Origin: Byssothecium circinans
Lineage: Eukaryota; Ascomycota; Dothideomycetes; Pleosporales; Massarinaceae
DNA length: 64,000 nucleotides
Direction: 5' to 3'
Assembly (NCBI GenBank): GCA_010015675.1
Contig: ML976984.1
Span: 807,534-871,533 of the forward strand
The notes under the pieces were generated by a model. The model made no database searches, was not told where the DNA came from, and saw only the letters and a list, made by a program, of their open reading frames with translations. Below are positions 1 through 10,346 of the stretch, piece after piece. The stretch's first letter is position 1; each line of letters begins with the position of its first letter. Both the position numbers and the translations under genes were made by a program.

Positions 1-2427
1 CAGCTGCCAAATCCCGGCTGGATGGACAAGTTGGCCTCGGTCTTGATTGCCTTCCTCGTCTGCACCTGCGTGATCCTAGCTGAACGCCTACTCATCCAGC
101 TTATCAGTATCAGTTATCACCGAAAGCAGTTTGACGGCAAGATCAAGGACTCGAAGCGCAACATTTACCTCTTGGGCGTCATGTACGATGCTTCGAGGAC
201 GCTTTTCCCGGCATACTGCAATGAATTCGCCGAGGAAGACTACATCATCCAGGATCAGCTGGGCTTCACACTTGGCAGCAAGAAGGCGACAATCGGGCAC
301 AATCGGTCAGGCTCGAAGACACCCATGCGGTTGATTCAGAATGTCGGTCGAATGGGAGACAAAGTCACATCTGGTAAGCAATTGATGGAACAGTCATTTG
401 CAGAAATTCTGGCAACGCTTTACGTAGTTTAGACTCAGTAAAGAGTTGCGAAATTTCGGCTCCAGTACTGCGATACGAGCATAGACTAACAAAATACAGC
501 CTTCGGAACCGTTGCGCAAGAAATCACGGGCAAGAAGGTCTTTGACCCCAACTCGGCCCACTCCATAGTGCTGGAGGCTCTCGAGGCAAACAGGTCTGCC
601 GAGGCCCTTGCTCGCCGTATCTGGCTTTCTTTCGTGGTTGAAGGCAAGAACGAGCTCTCCATGGATGATTTGGTCGAAGTCATGGGTCCCGGACGACAGA
701 AGGAGGCAGAAGAATGCTTCGGCTCGCTCGACAGAGATGGCAATGGCGATATCAGTTTGGAAGAGATGATCCTCACAGTGACTGAATTCGGCCGCGAACG
801 CAAATCGATCAGCTCCAGTATGCACGACGTCGACCAGGCTATCAATGCGCTCGATGCTCTACTTTTCACTATCGTCTTCGTCGTGTGCATCTTCATCATC
901 AGTAAGTTCTTCCGCGGATTCAGTCCATCCACAGTCATGTACAGCCATGCGTCGAAAAACTGGCAACGCTTTCCACAGCCCGGGTTGCATAAAGTGTTTC
1001 GAGGATTCCGATCCACAACAGCATCTTCAGGATACAGCTAACGCGGCACAGTTCTCTTCTTGAGCCCCAGCTTCACAGCCACGCTCGCCACATCGGCCGC
1101 TTCCCTCCTGTCCCTCTCTTTCGTCTTTGCCGCCACTTGCCAGGAAGTCTTGGGTTCTTGTATCTTCCTATTCGTCAAGCACCCCTTCGACATCGGCGAT
1201 CGTGTGGATATCGCCACTGACCAACTCACTGTGGAGCACATCTCCCTTCTCTACACGGTGTTCAAGCGTATTTCCAACGGCAAGATCGTCCAGACCCCTA
1301 ACATCGTCCTGAACAACCTGTGGATAGAAAACATCACCCGCTCAAAGGCTATGAGAGAACAGGTGCCCATCTTCGCCGACTTTGGCACCAGCTTCGAGGA
1401 CATCAATGCGTTGAAGCAGGAGATGATTGCCTTCGTTCGCGATCCTGCCAACACGCGCGACTTCCACTCCGACGTCGATGTTGAGGTTGTCGGTATTGCC
1501 GAAATGAACAAGCTGGAGCTCCGCGTCGAGATTCGACACAAGAGCAATTGGTCCAACGAGAGTCTACGCGCCGCTCGCCGTTCCAAGTTCATGTGCGCCC
1601 TCGTTGTGGCCCTCCGCAAGGTTCCGATCGCTCCTCCTGGCGGAAGCGACGCAGCACTTGGTTCCGCTGACAAGCCAGCGTACTCCGTCGCCATTTCACC
1701 TTCAGATGCCGCAGCAGCTCGCCGAAAGTACCTCGACGACCAAGACGCTTCCCGCCTCTTCCCGACGAAGAAGAAGGATGAAGACGAAAACGAGGGCAAA
1801 TCCAGCGGTATCGACTACCTCGGTAGCGGCGCTGAGGGCAAAGCCATCACTTCGATCAACAACCGTAAGCCTGGTGTAGATAACGTGCGCGACGACACCT
1901 GGAACGCACGTGGCGGTGACGACAGCAGCACCATCGGTCGTCCCAGCATCGATGCGCGTCCAGAACACGAAGACCTCCGCGGTCTCCTCCACAAAGCGTC
2001 CAGCGGCGGCAGGCGCAAACAAGGACCCACTCTTTCTCCCTATGACACCAGGCCATCCATGGATTACCAGCGAAGTCCCGTCATGGCCCCCATCCCCATC
2101 CCCGTAAATCCCCAGAACAACCTGTATGCAACGCCCCCAGGACAGTCTGCTCAATCGGCGCCTAGAACACCGGCGAGTCCGAGCTCCATTTCCACAGGCT
2201 ACGTAGAGGAGTACCAGTACCAAACCATGGCACCACAGACGTTGAGTATGGTACCCCCGCCCAGGAGCCAGAGCAGAGGGAACGTGAGTGCCTCAACGGC
2301 GCAGGGGGGATCACAGCAGCAACAACAAGCTTCCGGCACATTGAGAAGTCCGTCGACAAGCTCAAATAACCCGTATCGCGCGGCATCACCTGAACAACAG
2401 CGGGACAAGTACCAATACAAGCCTTGA
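1..2427 (+). CDS. MscS-type mechanosensitive channel with EF-hand, 5' truncated
   Basis: The frame is open to the window edge, so the N-terminus is missing. Exons are <1-373, 500-901 and 1052-2427; both introns (phase 1) join cleanly, giving 716 visible residues. An EF-hand loop (DRDGNGDISLEE) lies near residue 202. Hydrophobic segments follow and then the MscS pore/beta region (FVKHPFDIGDRVDI). This order matches fungal Msy1/Msy2-type channels, which in fission yeast sit in the ER membrane and act in calcium handling under osmotic stress; Ca2+ regulation here is family knowledge. The last 200 or so residues are a Ser/Pro/Gln-rich, probably disordered cytosolic tail with a Q run. The gene converges on the permease gene. 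Confidence 0.9.
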
Positions 2428-3320
2428 GAAGAAGGTGTGACGAGCGCAAATCGGGCGGAAAAGAGGGGAATTGTCTTCCCGGGTTATGAATTTCTTTGAC
2501 TGAACTAGAACTGCATATTTAAGGGGAGGGGTTGATTAGCATGGTGCATAGTACAAGGGGATTTACGGCTTAATTTCTTATGAGCATGTGCGTGGAGTCG
2601 TGTGCCTAAAAATCCAGCAACGCTTGCACCGGGGGTTGGAGGTGGAAAAGCGTGCTGTGTCGATGTCTTTGGCTCGAATATTGGAGCGCGCGGCATTTGT
2701 GTGTGTGAGAGAGTTGAGTAGCGGCTTTTTCATTGCCGTTGTGGAAGGGCTGGCGAAAAGACGGGTTAGTTAGGAGTGTGTTGGGGAAAATAAATAATGT
2801 ACTATTGCTTCTCCGGACGAACATGCTTTAAACATTGTCTGTTGGTGTGATGTGTATCCATCGTTTTATGAAGATATATGAGCAAGCAAGCAAGCAAGAG
2901 GGACGGAGAGGATGTCTAGGGCATGTCCAAGGTCTTGTACTCCGTACTGTCTAAATACTTAAGGAGGAAAAGGCCAGAAGATAAAAGATACGATTTCAAC
3001 GTTAACCGGAAAGTGCGGAACCGCTTTGCCTATAATAGTTTTTTGCGTGTTGGAGAATTGCATCTGAGGATCGATGTTGAAGTGTGGGTTCCCTTGAAAT
3101 TATGAGAGTTGTTGAAGACGAAGCAGTGTTCATATTTTTCATAGAAACGAAGATACGCCGTTGACTCGCTCACTACCGTCTCCCGATCCCGACGAGTTTG
3201 CTATTCTGCCATGGTGGGTATCAATCCACTCCATTCCAACACAGGAAACCCATCTCAGCCACCGCTATACATCCCTTCACCCGAGACAGCTCGCGATCAA
3301 CAAACCCCCCTCCCACCCAC
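2428..3320. other. Intergenic, convergent 3' ends
   Basis: This holds the 3' flanks of the channel and permease genes. The only structure I see is a perfect (AGCA)4-type microsatellite at 2881-2898. Short open frames here have no recognisable content. Confidence 0.6.
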
Positions 3321-5159
3321 TCATTTAAACAACGCCCCGCCAATCCTCCCCACAGTCCCCACAATGCCCTTCCTCTTCTCCCTCCCCAGACCCTCCCCAT
3401 CCTTCTCCACATAAAACCTCCTCCCAGCATCCAAATCAATCGACCCAATACCCACCCACCAAGCGCCGCGATAATAAACCCTCGCGCCCAGATAACACAC
3501 CAAAATCACCACGACGGAGATATAATTCGCGAAAAAGTTCTTCGCGCTGGGGCTCTTCCCTAGCGGGAAGAGCGAGAGGTAGAACTCGAAGCCGATGAGG
3601 AGAATACACCATATGAGGCCCCACCAGGCGGCGTACGGATACGTCCAAGATTTCCAGGGGAGCTCGGCGATGGAGCGCCCGGATTGTGCCCAGGCGTGGC
3701 GGAACCGGATGTGGGAGAGGCAGATCATGCCCCAGCCGAAGAGCGTGAAGAGCGAGGTTAGGTTGGAGAGCCAGGTGAAGACGTCGACGGCCGAGGAGCC
3801 GACGTTGAGGTACGCGAGGCCGCCGCCTAAGATGAGCGTGAAGCAGAGGCCCCACCACGGTCGGCCTGTGTTATCAGCGTTCTTGAATTGTGGGGGCGCC
3901 ATTCCCAGGTGTGCGAGGCCCATGGCGGTGCGCGAGCCGGCGTATGCGGAGATGGTGCCTGTGGAGATGACGGAGATGAAGATTACGGCGTTCATGATGT
4001 GGGCGAGTGGTGGGAGGCCGGCTTCTCGGTATGCGATGACGAAGGGGGAGGCGTTGGTGCCGCTGCCGCCGAAGATGTTTGGGTTTTTGGGGTCCACGTT
4101 GATGGTGACCATGAGGGCGCCTAGGAGGTAGAAGAGAGAGAGTCGGAGCCAGATGGAACCTACGGCGCGGGGCACGGATTTACGGGGGTTGGCGGTTTCG
4201 GCGGCCACGAGGCCGCTGTTCTCGCCGCCGGCCATGGCGAAGATGCAGGTTGGCATCACGGAGAGGAAGCCTTTAAAGCCGTTGAGGAAGGGCTCTTCTT
4301 TCCAGTAGCGGAAGCCGATTGGGCCGTGGCCTGACGCTCCGCCGGCGGACGTTACTTTGGGGAGTGGTTAGTTATTGACGCTTCGCCTGGAGCGTAGAGT
4401 TTGAATCGAAAGTTGGAAGGCTTACTGATCATCGAGATGATGACGACAAAGATCCAGCCAAACTTGATAGACGAGCACACGACTTCGACTTCCCCAAACA
4501 CGTTGACACCGAACACATTTACACCAACAATAACGAGCCAGAAGATGGAGATCCAGGCCGCAATTGGTACGGCGTCAGTCCAGAAATGCAGAATTGTGGA
4601 GGCAGCTTGTAGTTCGTTGGCGATGGTGATGCAGTAGTTGAACCAATAAGCCCACCCGAGCGCGAAGGCCGCTGAGGGACAGACGAATTTTCCCGTCTGT
4701 AAAAGTGTTAGGAGAGAAGCAGGTGAATCATGGCGGTAGGATGGTCAGTAACTCACCCACTGTACGAAAGCAGAAGGTAAAGGATACATTACTGCCATCT
4801 CGCCGATCGAGTGAGCGACAGACCAGATCATTGACCCAGCAAGAATGTAACCCAGGAAGAGAGCTGCCTAAAGCCATACCATAAAGTCAGCACAGAATAT
4901 CCAGATGAGCTGGAGTACGTGCTGTATCGCACACAACATCTCAGGTACGCACCGGCCCTCCAGAAGCCAAAGACTTCCCCGATCCCAGCCATAATCCCAT
5001 ACCAATACTCGAGCCAAGTGCGATCATTGTGATATGTCGAGTCGATAGCAGTCGCTGCAACTCAGTTTCCGCACCATAGTCGCCTCTTTGTTGGCCTCCA
5101 TTGACGTGCGGGGAAGGAGAAGAGCTCTCCGTCGCAAGCGCCGACTTGTTCTCCTCCAT
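3321..5159 (-). CDS. Amino-acid permease (YAT/AAT family)
   Basis: Four exons read 5159-4953, 4867-4757, 4696-4426 and 4354-3321. All phases close and give 540 residues, normal for fungal amino-acid permeases with 12 membrane spans. The first span carries the family signature (IALGSSIGMGLWLGSG), the second exon encodes GEMAVMYPLPSAFVQW, and exon 4 holds the conserved AGGENSGLVAAETANPRKSV block. It should be a plasma-membrane proton-coupled amino-acid importer; substrate range cannot be read from sequence. I chose the Met at 5159 rather than an in-frame Met 65 codons upstream because the upstream stretch lacks family resemblance. The N-terminal tail is charged and Ser-rich, as usual for ubiquitin-regulated permeases. 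Confidence 0.9.
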
Positions 5160-6647
5160 ATCGAGGGTTGTGTAAGCTCGTGATCGAGTAGTTGAGTACT
5201 GAGAATGTTCAGTGCTCAACAGTTGTTGAAGGACAGCTGAAGCAGAGGAAGAAAAGAAGGAAACCCAGGGAATAAGGCCATCTGCTGGTGTGGAGGTAAT
5301 TAACGGAAAACTAACCGGTAGGTAGGTGTAGCAAGGACGCTCGTATCTGTCCACGCATCCTATCGACTCACTATCACTCTACCGGGGCGCCATTCCGCCA
5401 AGCTGATAAGCCTTGGTAGTATACCGTCGAAAGTCCGGGGTAGCTGTTCCTCTGTGGACGATCGCTTGAGTGATGCTAATTTTGTTTCCGACCTTCTCGA
5501 ATAGTGACCCTGCATTCCCGTGGATACGGTGCCATGCTGCGAGAGCGCACCTGCGCCGACCAGCCTCCAGCTTGCACTACGTCTTTCTGGCCTGTCCTCA
5601 TTCTGCGCTCTTTTTGTTCAGGTTTTTACGAATCGTCCGACTATTGGGCGGGTGATGTGGACATGACCATGATTGCACGGACCCACGGTGAAAGCGTTGG
5701 ATCCACTGCGGTCCTACCCGCTGCGGGCCAAGAGAGCCTAAGAGGTGGAAACATATCTTCAGAGGCTTGGTTTCGTGTTTGCTTGGATCCAAGAGTGTGG
5801 CCCGCCATTGGAAGTGTCTGGTTACCTCTTGTGCGTGTGTGCACTGTGTGCCAGTCCCAGTATCGTGGTGACGGTGAACAAAGCCAACTGATCGACGTGA
5901 ACATTGGAACAATTAGGGTTTGCGCCAGTGTTCTTGGGTTGTGGGTTGCAGCTCGGAACGTTACATGAATTTCCATATCGCTCGACGATGAACCGGTTTG
6001 GAAGCCGACCACATGCTCCAGTCTTTGCCTAGTGGTGAGATTGAGGTAACGCTTTCTATTAGCTTATGGTCCCGAGTGCTATCAGTGGCTTATATGTGAG
6101 ACCCTACAAAGGGAAGTGTGTGCATCCAAGAACCTCGGCGCGGAGTTTCCAGCTTGCTGCATTTGCTAGGTTGCACGGTGTCCGAAGGCTGAGGGCTTGC
6201 AGCCTTTGTATTATCAGTGATTTGGTAGGAAAGAACAAACGTAGATGACTGCTAAGATTTTTTTTATCCGAGCTGATGCCAATTGAAGCCGGGAGGGGTT
6301 GGAAAAGATGAAGGTAGGGAGTTTGCAGAGCGTGGAGACGTACAGAGAAAGCGAATTTGCGCCAACGAAGCTAGGATCTAACCTACTTACCCCACGCACC
6401 AAGGTAGAGGATATCTTGATGACTTGATGAATTTTTCCATGCCATCATCTTTCTTTGTCCGTGCTTTGCAATCTCACATGTGTTTCCATCTGAGTTAGGC
6501 AGATTGCTGATACAGACCGATTGTTTGCATATATGCATATGAAGCATCGCAACCCGTCAACCAGCTTACTCGCATCCCTTTTGCTTCTTCAAGCTCCTCT
6601 CGAGTTCCTCCACCCTCCTCAACCATGTCCATCTCTCCAACGCCCTT
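5160..6647. other. Intergenic, permease promoter side
   Basis: About 1.5 kb between the permease start and the 3' end of the peroxygenase gene. I checked both strands and saw no coherent coding signal, RNA gene or repeat. The part next to 5159 should hold the permease promoter. Confidence 0.5.
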
Positions 6648-7620
6648 TTACAGCCGCATGCCCGCATGCATATCTGCAAACCTCTTTTCCACCTTCGCTG
6701 TCGTACTGTTCCCATCCTCGGTAATCAAGCTGGTCGCCGCAGCCATAATCGTAGTCAACCGAGTAATGTCCTCCAACGTAATCGGGTCCCCTTTCCTCGA
6801 CCATCCGAGTTCCGTCGGCAGTCTCTCGTTCTCGAAGAAGTATTGCATCAAATTACGCGGTACAGTAGCGTCTTTGAGGTCGCCGAAAGCGATGATTGGA
6901 GCAATGATCTGAAGACAACATTAAGATAAGAGAAACAGAAGTGAGTGCACTTGAGGAAGAGGATGGCATACCTCGCCCAAACTGAATTGCTCAACAGTTT
7001 GCGTGAACCTGTATTCCGGGTTGAAAGCCTTGGACTCAATTTGGCGTGCTAACTTTGAATTTGCGAGCATGGCCGAGGTCACGGTCTCAGCTGTCCAGTA
7101 GCGCTTGCTGGTTTCGTAGATGGTTTGGTTGAAGACGTGGTTGTTGCCGAAGTAAGCGTCCGTTCGCGTCAGGGAGGCGTCGTGCTCGAGGACGTTGTGG
7201 ACGTTTAACATATCCCTTTATGACACCACATCTTTCATTAGCAAGATTTTCTTTCTCCAATGCTTTTCTAAAAGGTGAGTCGGGGGTCGAGCGAACGAAT
7301 ACTTACAAAGTAAAGAACGTAGCATTTGGCTCCGGATTGGCAATCAACGCCATCTCAAACATGAGCTCTGCGAGCGACTGGTTGAAGTTCAAGCCATCGC
7401 CTAGGCCCTTGACGATGGCGGATTTGGTGAGGTTGCGACCGTCGTGCGGAAGGAATCCATGGTTTGCGAGAGTGTTCATCATAGGGCATGGGCCGCGGAA
7501 GTCATCGGGTCCAGCGGGGATCCAGTCGTGAGGGTTTGCGTTCTCGTCTTGGCGGGCGAGGTTAGGGTGAGAGGCAGTGAGGGCCAGCAAGTTAGCAGTG
7601 AAGGGGACGGCGACCTTCAT
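6648..7620 (-). CDS. Secreted heme-thiolate peroxidase / unspecific peroxygenase
   Basis: Exons 7620-7307, 7215-6972 and 6908-6648 join in phase to give 272 residues, the size of short-type unspecific peroxygenases (peroxidase family 2, chloroperoxidase-like). A hydrophobic N-terminus fits a signal peptide. The PCP motif at 44-46 supplies the heme-thiolate Cys45. The downstream EHD motif (115-117) is the short-family magnesium-site motif, where long UPOs have EGD. These enzymes use H2O2 to oxygenate aliphatic and aromatic substrates outside the cell; the substrate here is unknown. Start 7620 is preferred because it begins the signal peptide; the frame extends 11 codons upstream to 7653. N-glycosylation sequons are visible (NLT, NQS, NAT). 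Confidence 0.9.
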
Positions 7621-8131
7621 GATAGCTACTGATGGTTTCAAGAAAGTATACAAGGGGAAAAAGGTTGGGGGTTGTAAGAAGGAAAGGTAATCTGAAGCAG
7701 ATGAGGTATCTTCTCGAGTTAAGGACGCAAATAAACATATTTTTATACCTTACCTCAACCATCCCATGCTAACGTTGAATAGGAGCTTATTTGAAACGTC
7801 TCCCATTCTCCATCAGAACATGTCGATCAATGTTTCCAGAGGCTAAATGAGGTGGATACTATTTTGTTTCATCCATCTCGGATACTCGTATTCTCGTATA
7901 CTCGTGTTTTACGGATTCCTGGCGAATGAGCGGTAAGGTGTTTGTCATGCAGACAGAAGCCGGGATGATGTTACAAGCAGGCGGGTCGTTGCACGTTCCG
8001 CGGGATTTCGATCTTCGCTTTGCAGACGCGTAAACGGTCTCCACAGCTCGTGCACGGTCGCGGCTCGTGCATAGTACAACCAATCCTTTCCTTTGATCCA
8101 GGGCAGTTACATCCCCACTGCATCTGCATTA
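7621..8131. other. Intergenic, peroxygenase promoter
   Basis: This is the upstream flank of the peroxygenase gene. No coding sequence is recognisable. It ends at the TA dinucleotide (8130-8131) that borders the MITE-like element. Confidence 0.5.
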
Positions 8132-8172
8132 GGGGGGTTTCCTGCGCCGATATAAACTTCTGATATGAATCT
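8132..8172 (+). repeat. Left terminal inverted repeat of MITE
   Basis: A 41-bp left end, adjoining a TA at 8130-8131. It pairs with 8505-8545 with three mismatches. Confidence 0.8.
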
Positions 8173-8504
8173 TGACGTCAGAGTAGGTAGGCCAAGGTAG
8201 GCCCAGATTCACCCTGCAGGGGTGCCGAGCGTTTTGCCACCTACCTGCCCTACCCAAAAAATCACCTTTTTCAAAGCTGTATAACACAGCTAATTCTTAT
8301 CGGATTTTTATAAAAATTATATCATTCAATGGAGAAAAAGCAGCTCTACAACTTTGCTATAGAATATTTTTACAAATAGTGAATAAAAAAAACCATATCA
8401 GGTCCTTAAAGTGGAAACCTATCGATATGGGTGTAGGCCCGCCAAGAAGGTAGGCTAATATAAACTTTTTTAAAGCCGCTTTAAGCTTACATAATCTATA
8501 TCGA

Positions 8505-8545
8505 GATTCATATCAGAAGTTCATATCAGCCCAGGAAACCCCCCT
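8505..8545 (-). repeat. Right terminal inverted repeat of MITE
   Basis: A 41-bp right end, followed by a TA at 8546-8547. It is the inverted partner of 8132-8172. Confidence 0.8.
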
Positions 8546-9070
8546 ATTGTACTGTCCGAAAGAACTCGAGATCTATAAATGCCACACGGGGACACCGTCT
8601 CAGCAAATAGAACTTAAAGTCATCCTACAATCTACACAGTCCAGTTGCCATCTTATCAACATATTACTTTGTCTGCGATCATTTCTCTCCTCTACCACAC
8701 CAACATACATCAATCAACTGTTTCATTTGCGAATGCATAAGTCGCCAAGATTACGGCTCGTTATGGACGCAACATTCTGTTCTAATAGGTCCTTCACTTA
8801 CAATAGTCCCACATACACGAAGAGATGTGAAAGCTGTGGGTCACATTGAATATATTCGCCGATGATATCAATGCCCTGTACTGATTCTCTCCACAGTATT
8901 AAATGTAAAGAGTAATTGTGGGGTGTCAATGATTTTGCAAAAGGATTAATTCTCACTTGTATGGCTACATGCGCTTGCTTGAGGCACAAGGAGGAACACA
9001 TTCTTTCGATCGGAGAGTGAGGGGAGACTGATATATAAATATGCTCAACGCTAGATCCACTGGATTTCAA
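8546..9070. other. Intergenic after MITE
   Basis: No supported gene is seen on either strand between the element and the 3' end of the APH-like gene. Short open frames lack domains. Confidence 0.5.
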
Positions 9071-10057
9071 TCAAGCAGGTCCCGTGTTCGCACTGCTCCA
9101 CTCCGTGTACACTTTATCCGAGCACTTGAAACCCTTTCCTTCGAGAGCTTTGACAAACAAGCTGCTCCAAGCGTTCTTGACAGTGTCTGTGTTCGGCTCA
9201 CTAAGCCGAAAGGCCCAATTGGTTGCAGGTCTCGTGGCGACCCAGAAACTCGGAAAGTAAGCGGCAGCCTCCCAGTCGATGATTGCAGTGAGACTTTTTC
9301 CATCGTCTGAGACTAGGATATTGGTTGGACCAAGATCCGGATGGTAGAAGGGAAGTTGTTCATCGAATTCCGGTACTGGCTTGGTTGAGATTTGCGACAT
9401 GTATGATTTCATTTGCGTGCCGGTGAAAGGGCCCAGGACCATGGGCAACCACGTTGGATTGGAGGCAGGCGGGCTACCCATAAGCCAGTACTCAAGGACA
9501 CCGTGTCCGGAAGCAGTTTCGTATCGCGATGAGGTTTGAAGGGCAAGAACAGAGCAGTGCTGTGCTAGCTCGTTGGCAATATTCAGACGCTGGGAATCGG
9601 AAAGGTCAGGCCAAGCTTGGTTCAGGGTACGTCCATGTACCCGTCTCATGACGAGAAACGTGCGTTGGAAGGCGTGGTCAATCCAAGAATATAGAACTTC
9701 AGGCACTGGTACAGAGGGGCACTTGGCCCTGAGGAAGGCAATGGTAGCAGCTTCAAGTTGCCTGTCTTCACACCAACCCTTCACTTTGCAAATGGCTTCA
9801 CTTCCAATTGCCCAAACAGACCCGCCTGTGCCGCATTCTTGTATTCTGTCAATGGCCGAGTCGCCTTCCCCAGATGTCATGAGAAGGGTCTCGTCTCGAG
9901 TGAGGAGGTGAAACATGCTGTCTCCGTCTTGCCAAGAACATAGGGAGTTGAGGGGAGGGATTTCTTCAACACCGACTCTGATACACATCATCTGGGACCC
10001 TAGAGTCCATATATGAGCATTCATCCGCCTCACAGACTCGCGCGCCGGGGGTTCCAT
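9071..10057 (-). CDS. APH/choline-kinase-like phosphotransferase
   Basis: A single exon of 328 residues. The catalytic loop reads HPDLGPTN near residue 240 (the HxDxxxxN Brenner-type motif) and IIDWEAA near 260 supplies the metal-binding Asp, as in aminoglycoside/choline kinase-fold enzymes. Near residue 130 is FLVMRRVHGRTLNQAWP, typical of the linker of the fungal APH-like family, which is large and mostly uncharacterised. A small-molecule or protein kinase role is possible; the name does not imply drug resistance. The start could also be the Met 11 codons downstream. All key residues are present, unlike the decayed relative at 33.1-34.4 kb. It is tandem with the GH3 gene, 289 bp apart. Confidence 0.8.
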   Translation of the reverse strand: MEPPARESVRRMNAHIWTLGSQMMCIRVGVEEIPPLNSLCSWQDGDSMFHLLTRDETLLMTSGEGDSAIDRIQECGTGGSVWAIGSEAICKVKGWCEDRQLEAATIAFLRAKCPSVPVPEVLYSWIDHAFQRTFLVMRRVHGRTLNQAWPDLSDSQRLNIANELAQHCSVLALQTSSRYETASGHGVLEYWLMGSPPASNPTWLPMVLGPFTGTQMKSYMSQISTKPVPEFDEQLPFYHPDLGPTNILVSDDGKSLTAIIDWEAAAYFPSFWVATRPATNWAFRLSEPNTDTVKNAWSSLFVKALEGKGFKCSDKVYTEWSSANTGPA

Positions 10058-10346
10058 TTCGCGTCGGGAGTGTCAGTAGTGTAATTCACTTCGAATTTAT
10101 TATGCTTGAACGTACCAAAACACCATTATTCTTGAGCGGCCAATATAGTTCCTGGTTTCTGGAAAAAGAATGAATTGTGAGTAAAAGAAGTACGCTCGGG
10201 ACAAGTATGTGATACATATGCAAGTGAAGGAATAGGCGACCACATCTGCTAAGCGAGACCGGCATGGATCAGTGTAGGCAACAGTGTCTGAGTCAATATT
10301 TCGATAGTGCCTGAGGCAACTACTGTATTACTCTAATTACTGACAT

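Larger units (their letters stand above)
8132..8545. mobile_element. MITE-like element, about 414 bp, TA target duplication
   Basis: The ends are inverted repeats. The left end 8132-8172 and the reverse complement of 8505-8545 match at 38 of 41 positions, starting with six G then TTTCCTG. Two of the three differences are transitions. TA dinucleotides flank the element at 8130-8131 and 8546-8547, the target-site duplication of Tc1/mariner-type transposition. The interior is AT-rich, non-coding and too short for a transposase. Two similar GTAGGCC-containing stretches occur near the ends (about 8183-8204 and 8433-8456). This is a non-autonomous relative of an unidentified Tc1/mariner element (inference). 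Confidence 0.75.

Noticed and set aside
7621..7653. Eleven-codon upstream extension of the peroxygenase
   Set aside because: It would place polar residues before the signal peptide; start 7620 fits secretion better.
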